Source of the DNA: Bacteroidia bacterium | GTDB lineage: Bacteria; Planctomycetota; Phycisphaerae; Phycisphaerales; SM1A02 | Direction of reading: 5' to 3' | DNA: 10,620 bases | Assembly (NCBI GenBank): GCA_030054235.1 | Contig: JASGCG010000030.1 | Location: 1 to 10,620 of the forward strand | Part shown: in pieces, positions 1-7,939 of the stretch | Layout: every line of letters begins with the position of its first letter | How positions within the stretch are numbered: the first letter of the stretch is position 1 | Notes under the pieces: generated by a model | The model's input: the letters and a program-made list of their open reading frames with translations, nothing else | What the model was told of the DNA's origin: nothing | Databases searched by the model: none | Position numbers and translations under genes: made by a program

Positions 1-42
1 CCGAGCGACGTAGGAGGAGCGCGCGCGGAGCCGGGTGCAGCG

Positions 43-88
43 CGCGCGTCCGCGCGGCCGGGACCCGAGGTCGCGGGAGGGCGAGCGC
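43..88 (+). repeat. 46-bp direct repeat, copy 1
   Basis: Positions 43-88 match 180-225 at 45 of 46 bases; the single difference is G81 versus A218. The match stops sharply on both sides. The unit is very GC-rich. It contains no strong inverted repeat (only GACC-CGA-GGTC), so it does not look like a classical REP hairpin. Confidence 0.85.
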
Positions 89-179
89 GGAGTCGCCCCC
101 TAAGCGCCATCGCGCAAAAAACTCCTCGTTCACATCACTCCGAAGTCACATTCGGGGGTCAAGATTGCAGAACGTGCAT

Positions 180-225
180 CGCGCGTCCGCGCGGCCGGGA
201 CCCGAGGTCGCGGGAGGACGAGCGC
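180..225 (+). repeat. 46-bp direct repeat, copy 2
   Basis: This is the second copy of the 43-88 repeat, in the same orientation with an offset of 137 bp. It ends 48 bp before the stop codon of the HIT gene (which reads leftward from 803 to 273). Whether the unit is dispersed elsewhere in the genome cannot be judged from this window. Confidence 0.85.
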
Positions 226-272
226 ATGGACGCGAGCTGGATGAGCGCGAGGTAGAGCGCGCCCCCGCGTGA

Positions 273-803
273 TCAGGCGAGCGAGGCCAGTGTGCGCGCG
301 TACGCCTCATGCACCGCATCGAGGCTGTCGGGAATCATGCGCAGGCCGCCGATCGCGGCCATGAAGTTGACGTCGCCCGACCAACGCGGAACCAGGTGCA
401 CGTGCAGGTGCTCGGGCAGGCCTGCGCCGGCGGCGCGGCCCTCGTTCACGCCGATGTTCAGCCCTTGCGGGTTGAGCGTACGGCGCACGAGCAGCGCAGC
501 GAGGTCGACGAGCTTCCAGAGCTCGGCACGTTGCTCGGGCGCGTAGTCGAGCAGCGTGGGCCGGGGCTCTCCGAGCGCGACCAGCAGGTGGCCGTTCGAG
601 TAGGGGTAGCGGTTGAGCAGGATCATGCCGTGCTCGCTGCGGTGGATGACGTGGTGCTCGCGGTCGCGTGAGGGATGCTGCCAGTAGTCCGCGAGGAAGT
701 TCCGCGGCGTTTCCTCGCCGGCCAGGCGCTCGGCACCCGCGCGTTCATCGAGGCCACGCAGGTAGGCCATGCGCCATGGAGCCCACAGGGACTGGTGATT
801 CAT
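273..803 (-). CDS. HIT-family hydrolase/AP4A phosphorylase-like protein
   Basis: This is a 176-residue protein of the histidine triad superfamily. Members hydrolyse or phosphorolyse nucleotides such as diadenosine polyphosphates in the cytoplasm, using the middle histidine of HxHxH as nucleophile. The triad is at H132-H134-H136 within EHLHVHLVPRW. It is preceded by NRYPYSNGHLLV (64-75) and GLNIGVNEGRAAGAGLP (114-130) and followed by GDVNFM (143-148). Together with the N-terminal LWAPWRMAYL, this layout resembles the AP4A phosphorylase branch (the mycobacterial Rv2613c type) more than small HinT proteins; that assignment is by recalled motif similarity. Length is normal for that branch. The start is the ATG at 803-801, just ahead of the conserved W-P-W segment. 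It lies 104 bp downstream of the ABC permease, far enough to have its own promoter. No Shine-Dalgarno sequence precedes it. The exact substrate is not shown by the sequence. Confidence 0.9.
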   Translation of the reverse strand: MNHQSLWAPWRMAYLRGLDERAGAERLAGEETPRNFLADYWQHPSRDREHHVIHRSEHGMILLNRYPYSNGHLLVALGEPRPTLLDYAPEQRAELWKLVDLAALLVRRTLNPQGLNIGVNEGRAAGAGLPEHLHVHLVPRWSGDVNFMAAIGGLRMIPDSLDAVHEAYARTLASLA

Positions 804-810
804 GGGCGTG

Positions 811-816
811 AGTCTA
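811..816 (-). promoter_or_regulatory. candidate -10 element of the HIT gene
   Basis: On the minus strand TAGACT (a TANNNT match) lies 7 nt before the ATG, which would place transcription start at or next to the start codon. No TTGACA-like -35 stands 16-19 nt upstream, so this is weak alone. It gains support from the same arrangement at the other genes in the window. Confidence 0.3.
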
Positions 817-907
817 GGGAAGTGCGGCGGCAACGCGAGGTGAGCGTCGTGATGTCCTGCGCGGGCTCGTGTCAGTCGGGGACGCTGCGTCGTCCCGAAT
901 CCACCGA

Positions 908-2246
908 TCAGCGGTATCGCGCCCAGCGCAGCAGTTCGCGGGGGGTCGGCGGCTTGCCCTGCATGAGGATGCCGACGCGAAAGATGCGCGAAGCAAGCCA
1001 GAGGAACGCGACGCTCGATGCCGCGCTGACGGCGAGCGAGAGCGCGACCTGCCAGCCCGGGACCGGCTCGCTGGTGCCCGTGGCCCGCAGCACCATGATG
1101 AACGGGCTGATCGGTGGCAGGAACGAACAGACGACCGCGAACGCACCGTTGGGATTCTCGCTGATGGGCAGCCAGAGCATGAGTGGCACGATGAGCACCA
1201 GCATCACTGGGCCTACGAGCGCTTGCGCTTCCTGCAGGTTGGTGACCGCGCTGCCGACCGCGGTGAGCATGCTCGCGATCATCAGGTAGGCAGTGAGGGC
1301 AAACGCGACCATGAGCACGAGGCTCGAGACGGGGACCAGGTCCATCATGGCCAGCGCCGAGAGCCCCGCGAGCCCAGCAAGCCCGTACATGCCGAGCATG
1401 ACCGCGGTTGAACCGAGTTGGCCCAGGATCTTGCCGGCCAGCAGCTCCATGGGGCTGACTGCGGCGAGCAGGACCTCGATGACCTTGCTGCCCTTTTCTT
1501 CGATCGTGTTCGTGAGGAGGTAGTTCGCGCCGGTGAATGTCGTGATCCACATCAGGAGCATGAAGGCCCCCGGCACGAGCATGCGGCCTTCGAGCCGCTC
1601 CTTCGCCTCGGTGCCATCAGCGGTCAGCCGAAGGATGTTCGGCTCGGGGCGCTTCAGGAGGTCCATCGTGCGCTGGTAGTCGGCGCCCGAGGCCTGCACG
1701 CGCAGTCTCACGATCGCCTCGCGCGCGGAGCGGCTGACGATCGACGTGTGCTTGGGGCTCGTCTTCGTGGCGACGAAGAGTTCGTAGGTCGGGTCCTTGG
1801 ACTGCGCATCGAGCGATGCAGGCGGGATGATGACGAGGGCCAGTGCATCGCCGCTGCGCACGCGCTCCTTCGCCGCCTCAACCTGGTCGGCTGCGATCGG
1901 CTCGATCGGTGACTCGATGGGCGTGAGCGCCGTGGTGGCATCGTCGAGTTCTGGTTCCTCGCCACGCTCGACGCGCTCGCGCAGGGCCGTCGCGGGATCC
2001 TTGGCAGCGCGTTCGAGTTCGGCGCGCATCGCGTCGGTCGCCGCCGCGGGGGCTTCGACGAGGATCGCGCCCGTCATGGGTTGGATGCTCGTGGCCATCA
2101 GGATCGGCAGCAGCATCGAGACGCCCACCATGAGCAGCGGGAACACGAGCGCCGAAAAGAGGAAGCCCTTGGTGAGGACCGTGGTGCGGAACTCGCGCCA
2201 GGCGATCGAGAGCACGCGGCGCGGTGCGCCGGCATGGCGGGGGGCA

Positions 2247-2254
<8 letters not shown>
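908..2254 (-). CDS. ABC-2 type transporter permease, NatB-like
   Basis: This 448-residue integral membrane protein is the permease of a two-gene ABC exporter. The first membrane segment is near residues 31-53. A long, charged extracytoplasmic domain follows (about 55-225), then a cluster of further hydrophobic segments near 226-248, 282-303, 308-330, 345-364 and 408-428. The segment after the second helix, NTIEEKGSKVIEVLLA...SPMELLAGKILGQ (248-279), is the conserved cytoplasmic stretch of the NatB/ABC2_membrane_3 family (COG1668). The family includes the Na+ exporter subunit NatB, but many members have unknown substrates, so sodium export is only a possibility. The ATG (2254-2252) overlaps the last 8 nt of the ATPase gene and has GGAG 7 nt upstream, which indicates coupled translation. 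Length and topology look complete. Confidence 0.9.
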
Positions 2255-3194
<940 letters not shown>

Positions 3195-3200
3195 GGGTGC

Positions 3201-3230
3201 AGCCTAGAGGCGCGTGGCGGGGGCCGTCAA
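3201..3230 (-). promoter_or_regulatory. promoter of the ABC operon, probably leaderless
   Basis: On the minus strand the sequence reads TTGACG (3230-3225), an 18-nt spacer, TAGGCT (3206-3201), 6 nt, then the ATPase ATG. The -35 matches the housekeeping consensus at five of six bases and the -10 fits TANNNT. Transcription would then begin at or within a base or two of the ATG, consistent with the missing Shine-Dalgarno sequence. Confidence 0.55.
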
Positions 3231-3259
3231 CGTTGTCGATCGTTTACAGAAAGACAACG
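3231..3259 (-). promoter_or_regulatory. inverted repeat adjoining the ABC operon -35, possible operator
   Basis: A perfect 7-bp inverted repeat, CGTTGTC (3231-3237) and GACAACG (3253-3259), with a 15-nt centre, ends directly next to the predicted -35 of the ABC operon. The junction also forms the 8-bp palindrome CAACGTTG (3228-3235). No T-run follows on the minus strand, so it is a poor terminator for the lipoprotein gene upstream. An operator is the better guess. Confidence 0.35.
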
Positions 3260-3272
3260 GTCGGCGGAACAC

Positions 3273-4169
3273 TCACGGACGGTCCGCGGGGCGTTCATCC
3301 GCTGGAACGGTGGGCATGGTCGGAACGGGCGAAGGCGGAGGGGGATCCATGCGCGAGATGGGTTCGCCGGCGGTGACCAGCGCGACGACCTCAGGCGGCA
3401 GCGCGGTCTCGGTGGGAGCAGCAGGCGAGAACGTCGCCTTCAGCACCAACAGTCCGATCGCGCCCTGGTCCGACCGCGTGTCGATGATCGTGGGCCATCG
3501 ACGTCCGTCCGCGGACTGCCACTGCAGCCAACGGCTCTCGGTCACGCGCGGTCCAGACTCGCCCGGCACCGAGAAGGAGAGCGTCATGGGCCGGCCGGTC
3601 GCTCGTTCGCAGGTGAAGTCGCACAGCAGTCCTTCGGCGCCATGCAGGCGAACGGCGTCACACTCGACCGAGCCGATGGTCTGTGTCGGCAGCACCTCAG
3701 CATGGAGCCAGCTCGTCCCGAGCACGGGCCCGAGCGCATTCAAGGACTGCACGATCGTTGCTCGCCGTCGCACTTCATCGGCATCGACGAGGATTGGTTC
3801 CGGACGACCGGTGCGGATCATCCATCCGACGCCGCCGTTCGTGCCCATGGTCTCGGTGAAGCGGTCGGGCTCGCCGTGGCGCACCATGACCACGGACCCG
3901 TCGGCGCCGACGGTGCAGTCGTGGAGCACGCTGCCCGAGCCGCGGCTGGCGCGCATGGTCGCGGTCACGCTGCCGACGCGACCGAAGGCATCCGGCCCAC
4001 CGATCCACGTGAGCGACTTGGCCAGGATCGGGCGAGCTGGCTCCGGGATGCCTTCGAGCCGATTCTGAAGGAACACGGATGGAGGGTCGGCCGGTGCCGG
4101 TGCGGCGCCGTCACTGCACGCAACCGTCAGCAGGGTCAGCACGATCGCAGTGATGGACCGGAGCGTCAT
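3273..4169 (-). CDS. predicted lipoprotein, LolA-like domain suspected
   Basis: This is a 298-residue protein with an N-terminal lipoprotein signal: MTLR, a hydrophobic core, then the lipobox TVAC with the lipidated cysteine at residue 18. The mature chain (about 281 residues) begins with an Ala/Pro-rich linker, continues with a folded domain (about 32-255) and ends in a proline-rich tail (about 263-298, including PPPPSP). The segments AKSLTWIGGPDAFGRVGSV (50-68) and TNGGVGWMIRTGRP (90s-103), in a protein dominated by predicted beta strands, recall LolA/LppX-like lipoprotein-carrier or lipid-binding folds. That similarity is suggestive, not decisive. The ATG at 4169-4167 is chosen because it immediately precedes the signal peptide. 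It is divergent from metH across 126 bp. No function can be named; location in a membrane facing the periplasm is well supported. Confidence 0.85.
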   Translation of the reverse strand: MTLRSITAIVLTLLTVACSDGAAPAPADPPSVFLQNRLEGIPEPARPILAKSLTWIGGPDAFGRVGSVTATMRASRGSGSVLHDCTVGADGSVVMVRHGEPDRFTETMGTNGGVGWMIRTGRPEPILVDADEVRRRATIVQSLNALGPVLGTSWLHAEVLPTQTIGSVECDAVRLHGAEGLLCDFTCERATGRPMTLSFSVPGESGPRVTESRWLQWQSADGRRWPTIIDTRSDQGAIGLLVLKATFSPAAPTETALPPEVVALVTAGEPISRMDPPPPSPVPTMPTVPADERPADRP

Positions 4170-4179
4170 GGGGGCGCGA

Positions 4180-4185
4180 AGTGTA
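4180..4185 (-). promoter_or_regulatory. candidate -10 element of the lipoprotein gene
   Basis: TACACT on the minus strand lies 10 nt before the lipoprotein ATG. No convincing -35 is visible at the usual distance, and there is no Shine-Dalgarno sequence. The transcript would have a leader of only about 3-5 nt. Weak on its own. Confidence 0.25.
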
Positions 4186-4227
4186 GGGCGATGCCGCGGA
4201 CGGGCAGGGCTGAAGGGGTTGCCGCCG

Positions 4228-4263
4228 CAACCGGATTCATCCGTCCATCCGGGTGAACGGTTG
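4228..4263. promoter_or_regulatory. long inverted repeat upstream of metH, possible operator
   Basis: CAACCG (4228-4233) pairs with CGGTTG (4258-4263). Inside it TTCATCC (4236-4242) pairs with GGGTGAA (4251-4257), with one T-G wobble. The two stems are separated by a 2-nt bulge (GA) on one side only, and the loop is 8 nt. In total 13 pairs form. An alternative pairing, CCGGAT (4231-4236) with ATCCGG (4247-4252), excludes the first. The right arm overlaps the predicted -35 of metH by three bases. If transcription starts at the ATG, this is a DNA site rather than an RNA leader. Confidence 0.45.
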
Positions 4264-4289
4264 AAAGAACGCCCCGGCCGGACTACCTT
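4261..4289 (+). promoter_or_regulatory. promoter of metH, probably leaderless
   Basis: TTGAAA (4261-4266), a 17-nt spacer, TACCTT (4284-4289), then 6 nt to the ATG at 4296. The -35 matches five of six consensus bases. The -10 is poor against TATAAT but fits TANNNT. The position predicts a transcript starting at the ATG, and no Shine-Dalgarno sequence is present. The 126-bp divergent region is also too short for a cobalamin riboswitch plus promoter, and I see no B12-box or SAM-riboswitch consensus. Confidence 0.5.
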
Positions 4290-4295
4290 CGCGGC

Positions 4296-7200
4296 ATGAC
4301 CAGCAGCCTCCTGGGTGTCATGGACCGTCGCACGGTGCTCTTCGACGGTGCGATGGGGACCTCGATCCATTCCTGCGAGGACTGCCGCCCGCAGGACTGG
4401 CTCGGCCGCGACAACTGCACGGACATCCTGGTGCGCAGCCGCCCGGACCTGATCCAGCGCATCCACGAGTCGATGCTCGCCGCCGGAGCCGACATCGTCG
4501 AGACCGACACCTTTGGCTCCAACCGCCTGGTCGCCGCGGAGTTCGACGAGGAAATGGTCGGCTGGGTGCACTCCCTGAACGAGCAGGCGGCGCGCATCGC
4601 ACGTGCGGCGTGCGATCGCCATGCTTCGCCGGGGCGCCCGCGTTTCGTCGCGGGATCGATCGGGCCGGGCACGAAGCTCATCTCGCTCGGCCAGACGACG
4701 TGGGACCTGATGCTCGCGAGCTACCGCGAGCAGGCGCGCGGGCTGCTCGACGGCGGCGTCGACTGCTTCATGATCGAGACCTGCCAGGACCTGCTGCAGG
4801 TGAAGTGTGCGATCAACGCGTGCCTTGATGCGCTCGACTCGGCGCGCCGCAGCGTCAAGGACTGCCCGATCTTCGTGAGCGTGACGATGGAGACGACCGG
4901 CACCATGCTGCTGGGCACCGAGATCGCCGCGGTCGTCAACGCGCTGCGCCCGTTCCCGGTCGAGAGCCTTGGCCTGAACTGCGCGACCGGCCCGGTCGAG
5001 ATGACGCCGCACGTGGCGTACCTGGCCAAGCATTGGGACCGTCGCGTGAGCGTGGTCCCCAACGCTGGGCTGCCGATCCTGCAGGACGGCAAGACGGTCT
5101 ATCCGCTGCAGCCGGCGGGTTTCGTCGAGGCCATGCGCCGCTTCATGGAGGAGCACCGCGTCGATGCGCTGGGCGGTTGCTGCGGCACGACCACCGAGCA
5201 CATCGGCGCGCTCGCGGCGGCACTCAAGGACCGCGAGCCGGTGCGCACGCCCAAGGAACCCCAGGCGCCCGGCTGCAGCAGCCTCTACGGCTACACCGAG
5301 TTCGAGCAGGAGAACTCGTTCCTCATCGTGGCCGAGCGCACGAACGCCAACGGCAGCCGCAAGTTCAAGCGCCTGCTCGACGAGGAGCACTGGGACGGCC
5401 TCGTGAGCATGGCCCGCGAGGAAGTGCGCGACGGCGGCCAGGTGCTCGACCTGTGCGTGGACTTCGTCGGCCGCGACGGCGTTCGCGACATGGGTGAGGT
5501 CGTGAGCCGCTATGTGCGCCAGGTGAACGCGCCGCTCATGCTCGACTCGACCGATGCCAACGTGCTCGAGGCGGGCCTGCAGCGCGCCGGCGGTCGCTGC
5601 ATCGTGAACTCGATCAACCTCGAGGACGGCGAGGAGCGCATGGCGCGCGTCTGCCCGATGCTGCGCCGCTACGGCGCGGCGTGCGTGGCCCTGACGATCG
5701 ACGAGGATCCGCAGGCGGGCATGGCGAAGACCGCCGCGCGAAAGCTCGAAATTGCCGAGCGGATCCACGGGCTCTACACCGGCCGATGGGAACTGCCCGA
5801 AGAGGACCTCTTCTTCGATCCACTCACGTTCACGATCGCCACCGGCAACGACGACGACCGTCGGCTCGGTCTTGAGACGCTCGACGGGATCGAGCTCATC
5901 GCCAAGCGATTCCCGCGGTGCGGGACGATTCTCGGCCTGTCGAACATTTCCTTCGGCCTCAAGCCCGCCGCGCGGGCCGTGCTCAACAGCGTCTTTCTGC
6001 ACGAAGCCCGCCTGCGCGGCCTGAGCGCCGCGATTGTGCACGCGAGCAAGATCCTCCCCCAGGACCGCATCGCGCCCGAGCGTTGGGAAGCAGCGCATTG
6101 GCTGGTCTATGACCGCCGCGGCGAATCGCGCCCCGAGGGCAAGCCCGCGGACTTCGATCCCTTGCTCCACTTCATCGGGCTCTTTCCCGAGGGCGAGGAG
6201 GCGGTGGTTTCCAAGGAGAGCCTCGCCGACCTGCCGGTCAAGGAGCGCCTGCAGCGGCACATCATCGATGGCGAGGACAAGGACCTGGCGGGATCGCTCG
6301 ACGAGGCGCTGCAGCAGTACGCGCCGCTGGACATCATCAACAACGACCTGCTCGCAGGGATGAAGGTGGTAGGCGAGCTCTTCGGCGCCGGCCGCATGCA
6401 GCTGCCGTTCGTGCTCCAGAGCGCGGCGGTCATGAAGAAGGCGGTCGCGCACCTGCAGCCGCACATGGAGCGTCACGGCACGGGCGGTCCGTCCAAGGCG
6501 AGCATCGTGCTGGCGACCGTCGCGGGCGATGTGCACGACATCGGCAAGAACCTCGTCGACATCATCCTGACCAACAACGGCTTCACGGTCCACAACATCG
6601 GCATCAAGCAGTCGCTGACGCAGATCGTGGAGGCGTGGCGCGCGACCGGCGCCGATGCCATCGGCATGAGCGGCCTGCTCGTGAAGAGCGTGGCGGTCAT
6701 GGAGGAGAACCTCCACGAGATGAACCGGCAGGGGATCACGGTGCCGGTCATGCTCGGCGGTGCCGCGCTCACGCGTCATTACGCCGAGGGGCATCTTCGC
6801 TCGATCTACAAGGGATCGCTGTACTACGGCCGCGATGCGTTCGAGGGCCTGCAGGTGTGCGACGCGCTCGCCACCCGCACGCTCGAGGTGCTCGACCGCC
6901 AGGTCGAGGAGCGCCTGGCCAAGCGCGAGGCCGCCGATCGCGTCGTCGCGAGCCGCACGATCCGTCAGCAGGCTGCCAGTGGGCAGCAGCTCGCTGAGCG
7001 CAGCCACGTACGCCAGGATGTCGACGTCCCCGCGCCGCCGTTCTGGGGCCACCGACTCGTCGAAGGGCTTCCGCTCGAGCAGATCTATCCGTACCTGAAT
7101 CTCGTCGCGCTCTTCCGTGGCCAGTGGGGCTTCAAGAAGGGCGACATGGACGACGCTCGCTATGAGGCCTTCCTTGAGGAGCACGCCTACCCGGTGCTCG

Positions 7201-7820
7201 ATCGCCTGAAGGCCGAGTGCCGCGACGAGAAGATCCTGCGACCTGCGGTCGTGTGGGGTTACTACCCGTGCAACGCCGACGGCGACGAGCTCGTGGTGTT
7301 CGATGCGGTCGACCAGGATCGCGAGATCGAGCGCTTCCGCTTCCCGCGACAGGAAGGGCGCGAGCGCCTGTGCATCAGCGACTTCTTCCGTCCGGTGTCG
7401 GGCGGAACGCGCGATGTGCTGGCCCTGCACTGCGTGACAATGGGCAGCGAGGCGAGCCACCGCGCGAAGCAGCTCTTCGAGCGCAACCAGTACACCGACT
7501 ACCTCTTCCTGCACGGCTTCGGCGTCGAGTGCGCCGAGGCGCTTGCCGAGCTCTGGCACAAGCGCATCCGTGCCGAGCTCGGCATCGGGCACGATGACGA
7601 TCCCGAGGTTCGCCGGCTCTTCACGCAGCACTACCGCGGCAGCCGCTACAGCTTCGGCTACCCGGCGTGCCCGGACATGAGCGACCAGGAGAAGCTCTTC
7701 CGCCTGCTCGAACCCCAGCGCATCGGCTGCGTGCTCACCGAGAACTGGCAGATCGATCCTGAGCAGTCGACGAGCGCGATCGTCGTGCATCACCCGCAGG
7801 CGAAGTACTTCGCGGTCTGA
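4296..7820 (+). CDS. metH: cobalamin-dependent methionine synthase
   Basis: This is a complete 1174-residue MetH (E. coli MetH is about 1227). It transfers the methyl group of methyltetrahydrofolate, via methylcobalamin, to homocysteine, giving methionine and tetrahydrofolate in the cytoplasm. Domains in order: homocysteine/zinc barrel (about 9-320), opening with VLFDGAMGT and carrying zinc ligands C229, C295 and C296 (GLNC, GGCCGT); pterin barrel (about 340-600), starting FLIVAERTNANGSRKFKRLL; helical cap and cobalamin domain (about 640-880) with the cobalt-ligating histidine H747 in DVHDIGKN (745-752); and the AdoMet-dependent reactivation domain (about 904-1174) with RYSFGYPACP (1117-1126) and the C-terminal TENW...HPQAKYF. 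The pterin barrel resembles the cyanobacterial/actinobacterial branch more than the E. coli one (recalled similarity). The ATG at 4296 is preferred over 4320 because the promoter is spaced to it. All catalytic residues are intact. Confidence 0.97.
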   Translation: MTSSLLGVMDRRTVLFDGAMGTSIHSCEDCRPQDWLGRDNCTDILVRSRPDLIQRIHESMLAAGADIVETDTFGSNRLVAAEFDEEMVGWVHSLNEQAARIARAACDRHASPGRPRFVAGSIGPGTKLISLGQTTWDLMLASYREQARGLLDGGVDCFMIETCQDLLQVKCAINACLDALDSARRSVKDCPIFVSVTMETTGTMLLGTEIAAVVNALRPFPVESLGLNCATGPVEMTPHVAYLAKHWDRRVSVVPNAGLPILQDGKTVYPLQPAGFVEAMRRFMEEHRVDALGGCCGTTTEHIGALAAALKDREPVRTPKEPQAPGCSSLYGYTEFEQENSFLIVAERTNANGSRKFKRLLDEEHWDGLVSMAREEVRDGGQVLDLCVDFVGRDGVRDMGEVVSRYVRQVNAPLMLDSTDANVLEAGLQRAGGRCIVNSINLEDGEERMARVCPMLRRYGAACVALTIDEDPQAGMAKTAARKLEIAERIHGLYTGRWELPEEDLFFDPLTFTIATGNDDDRRLGLETLDGIELIAKRFPRCGTILGLSNISFGLKPAARAVLNSVFLHEARLRGLSAAIVHASKILPQDRIAPERWEAAHWLVYDRRGESRPEGKPADFDPLLHFIGLFPEGEEAVVSKESLADLPVKERLQRHIIDGEDKDLAGSLDEALQQYAPLDIINNDLLAGMKVVGELFGAGRMQLPFVLQSAAVMKKAVAHLQPHMERHGTGGPSKASIVLATVAGDVHDIGKNLVDIILTNNGFTVHNIGIKQSLTQIVEAWRATGADAIGMSGLLVKSVAVMEENLHEMNRQGITVPVMLGGAALTRHYAEGHLRSIYKGSLYYGRDAFEGLQVCDALATRTLEVLDRQVEERLAKREAADRVVASRTIRQQAASGQQLAERSHVRQDVDVPAPPFWGHRLVEGLPLEQIYPYLNLVALFRGQWGFKKGDMDDARYEAFLEEHAYPVLDRLKAECRDEKILRPAVVWGYYPCNADGDELVVFDAVDQDREIERFRFPRQEGRERLCISDFFRPVSGGTRDVLALHCVTMGSEASHRAKQLFERNQYTDYLFLHGFGVECAEALAELWHKRIRAELGIGHDDDPEVRRLFTQHYRGSRYSFGYPACPDMSDQEKLFRLLEPQRIGCVLTENWQIDPEQSTSAIVVHHPQAKYFAV

Positions 7821-7885
7821 GCCGAGTGGCGCGCGCCAGGTATTGGCAAGCGCGCAGCCTTGCTGTGTGCGTTGTGGAAACGAAA

Positions 7886-7913
7886 GCGGGTGATGCCGAA
7901 TGGCATCACCCGC
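7886..7913 (-). terminator. intrinsic terminator between convergent genes
   Basis: A perfect 12-bp stem, GCGGGTGATGCC (7886-7897) with GGCATCACCCGC (7902-7913), and a 4-nt loop. On the minus strand it lies 26 nt past the stop of the secreted-protein gene and is followed by TTTCGTTT, a reasonable U-rich tail. On the plus strand it is followed by seven Gs, so it suits the minus-strand gene better. It may still block metH read-through. A weaker hairpin (GCAAG 7846-7850 with CTTGC 7859-7863) follows metH more closely. Confidence 0.75.
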
Positions 7914-7939
7914 GGGGGGGTCGAAAGCGGCGGCGCCGA

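Larger units (their letters stand above)
1..272. other. intergenic region, no gene recognised
   Basis: No reading frame here has a recognisable protein family or a convincing start. The region holds two copies of a 46-bp direct repeat (43-88 and 180-225) around a 91-bp spacer that is clearly richer in A and T. The spacer contains an A6 run (116-121) and a small hairpin (138-144 with 151-157, one G-T wobble, 6-nt loop). Read on the minus strand, downstream of the HIT gene, the hairpin comes first and T6 follows about 16 nt later. That is too far for a standard intrinsic terminator, so I only mention it as a weak candidate transcript end for the HIT gene. Confidence 0.5.

Noticed and set aside
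879..896. Hairpin GGGACG/CGTCCC just after the permease stop as a terminator
   Set aside because: The stem is only 6 bp with a 6-nt loop, and no T-run follows on the minus strand.
804..1550. N-terminal extension of the HIT frame back to 1550
   Set aside because: The extension lies antisense-in-frame over the permease coding region and is Arg/His-rich without domains. The conserved HIT protein begins at the ATG at 803.
4170..4295. Cobalamin or SAM riboswitch upstream of metH
   Set aside because: The whole divergent region is 126 bp, shorter than a cobalamin riboswitch needs together with a promoter. No B12-box or SAM-I core sequence was found, and the best promoter predicts no leader.
4170..7793. 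A very long open frame on the minus strand covering almost all of metH and running into the lipoprotein
   Set aside because: The part opposite metH is low-complexity Arg/Ala/Leu/Asp-rich translation with no family features, as expected antisense to a GC-rich gene. Only the segment from 4169 downward is a real gene, with its own signal peptide.
7827..7838. Palindrome TGGCGCGCGCCA right after the metH stop as a regulatory site
   Set aside because: A 12-bp GC palindrome is easily produced by chance at this base composition. It has no room for a loop unless only the outer 4 bp pair, and no T-run follows.
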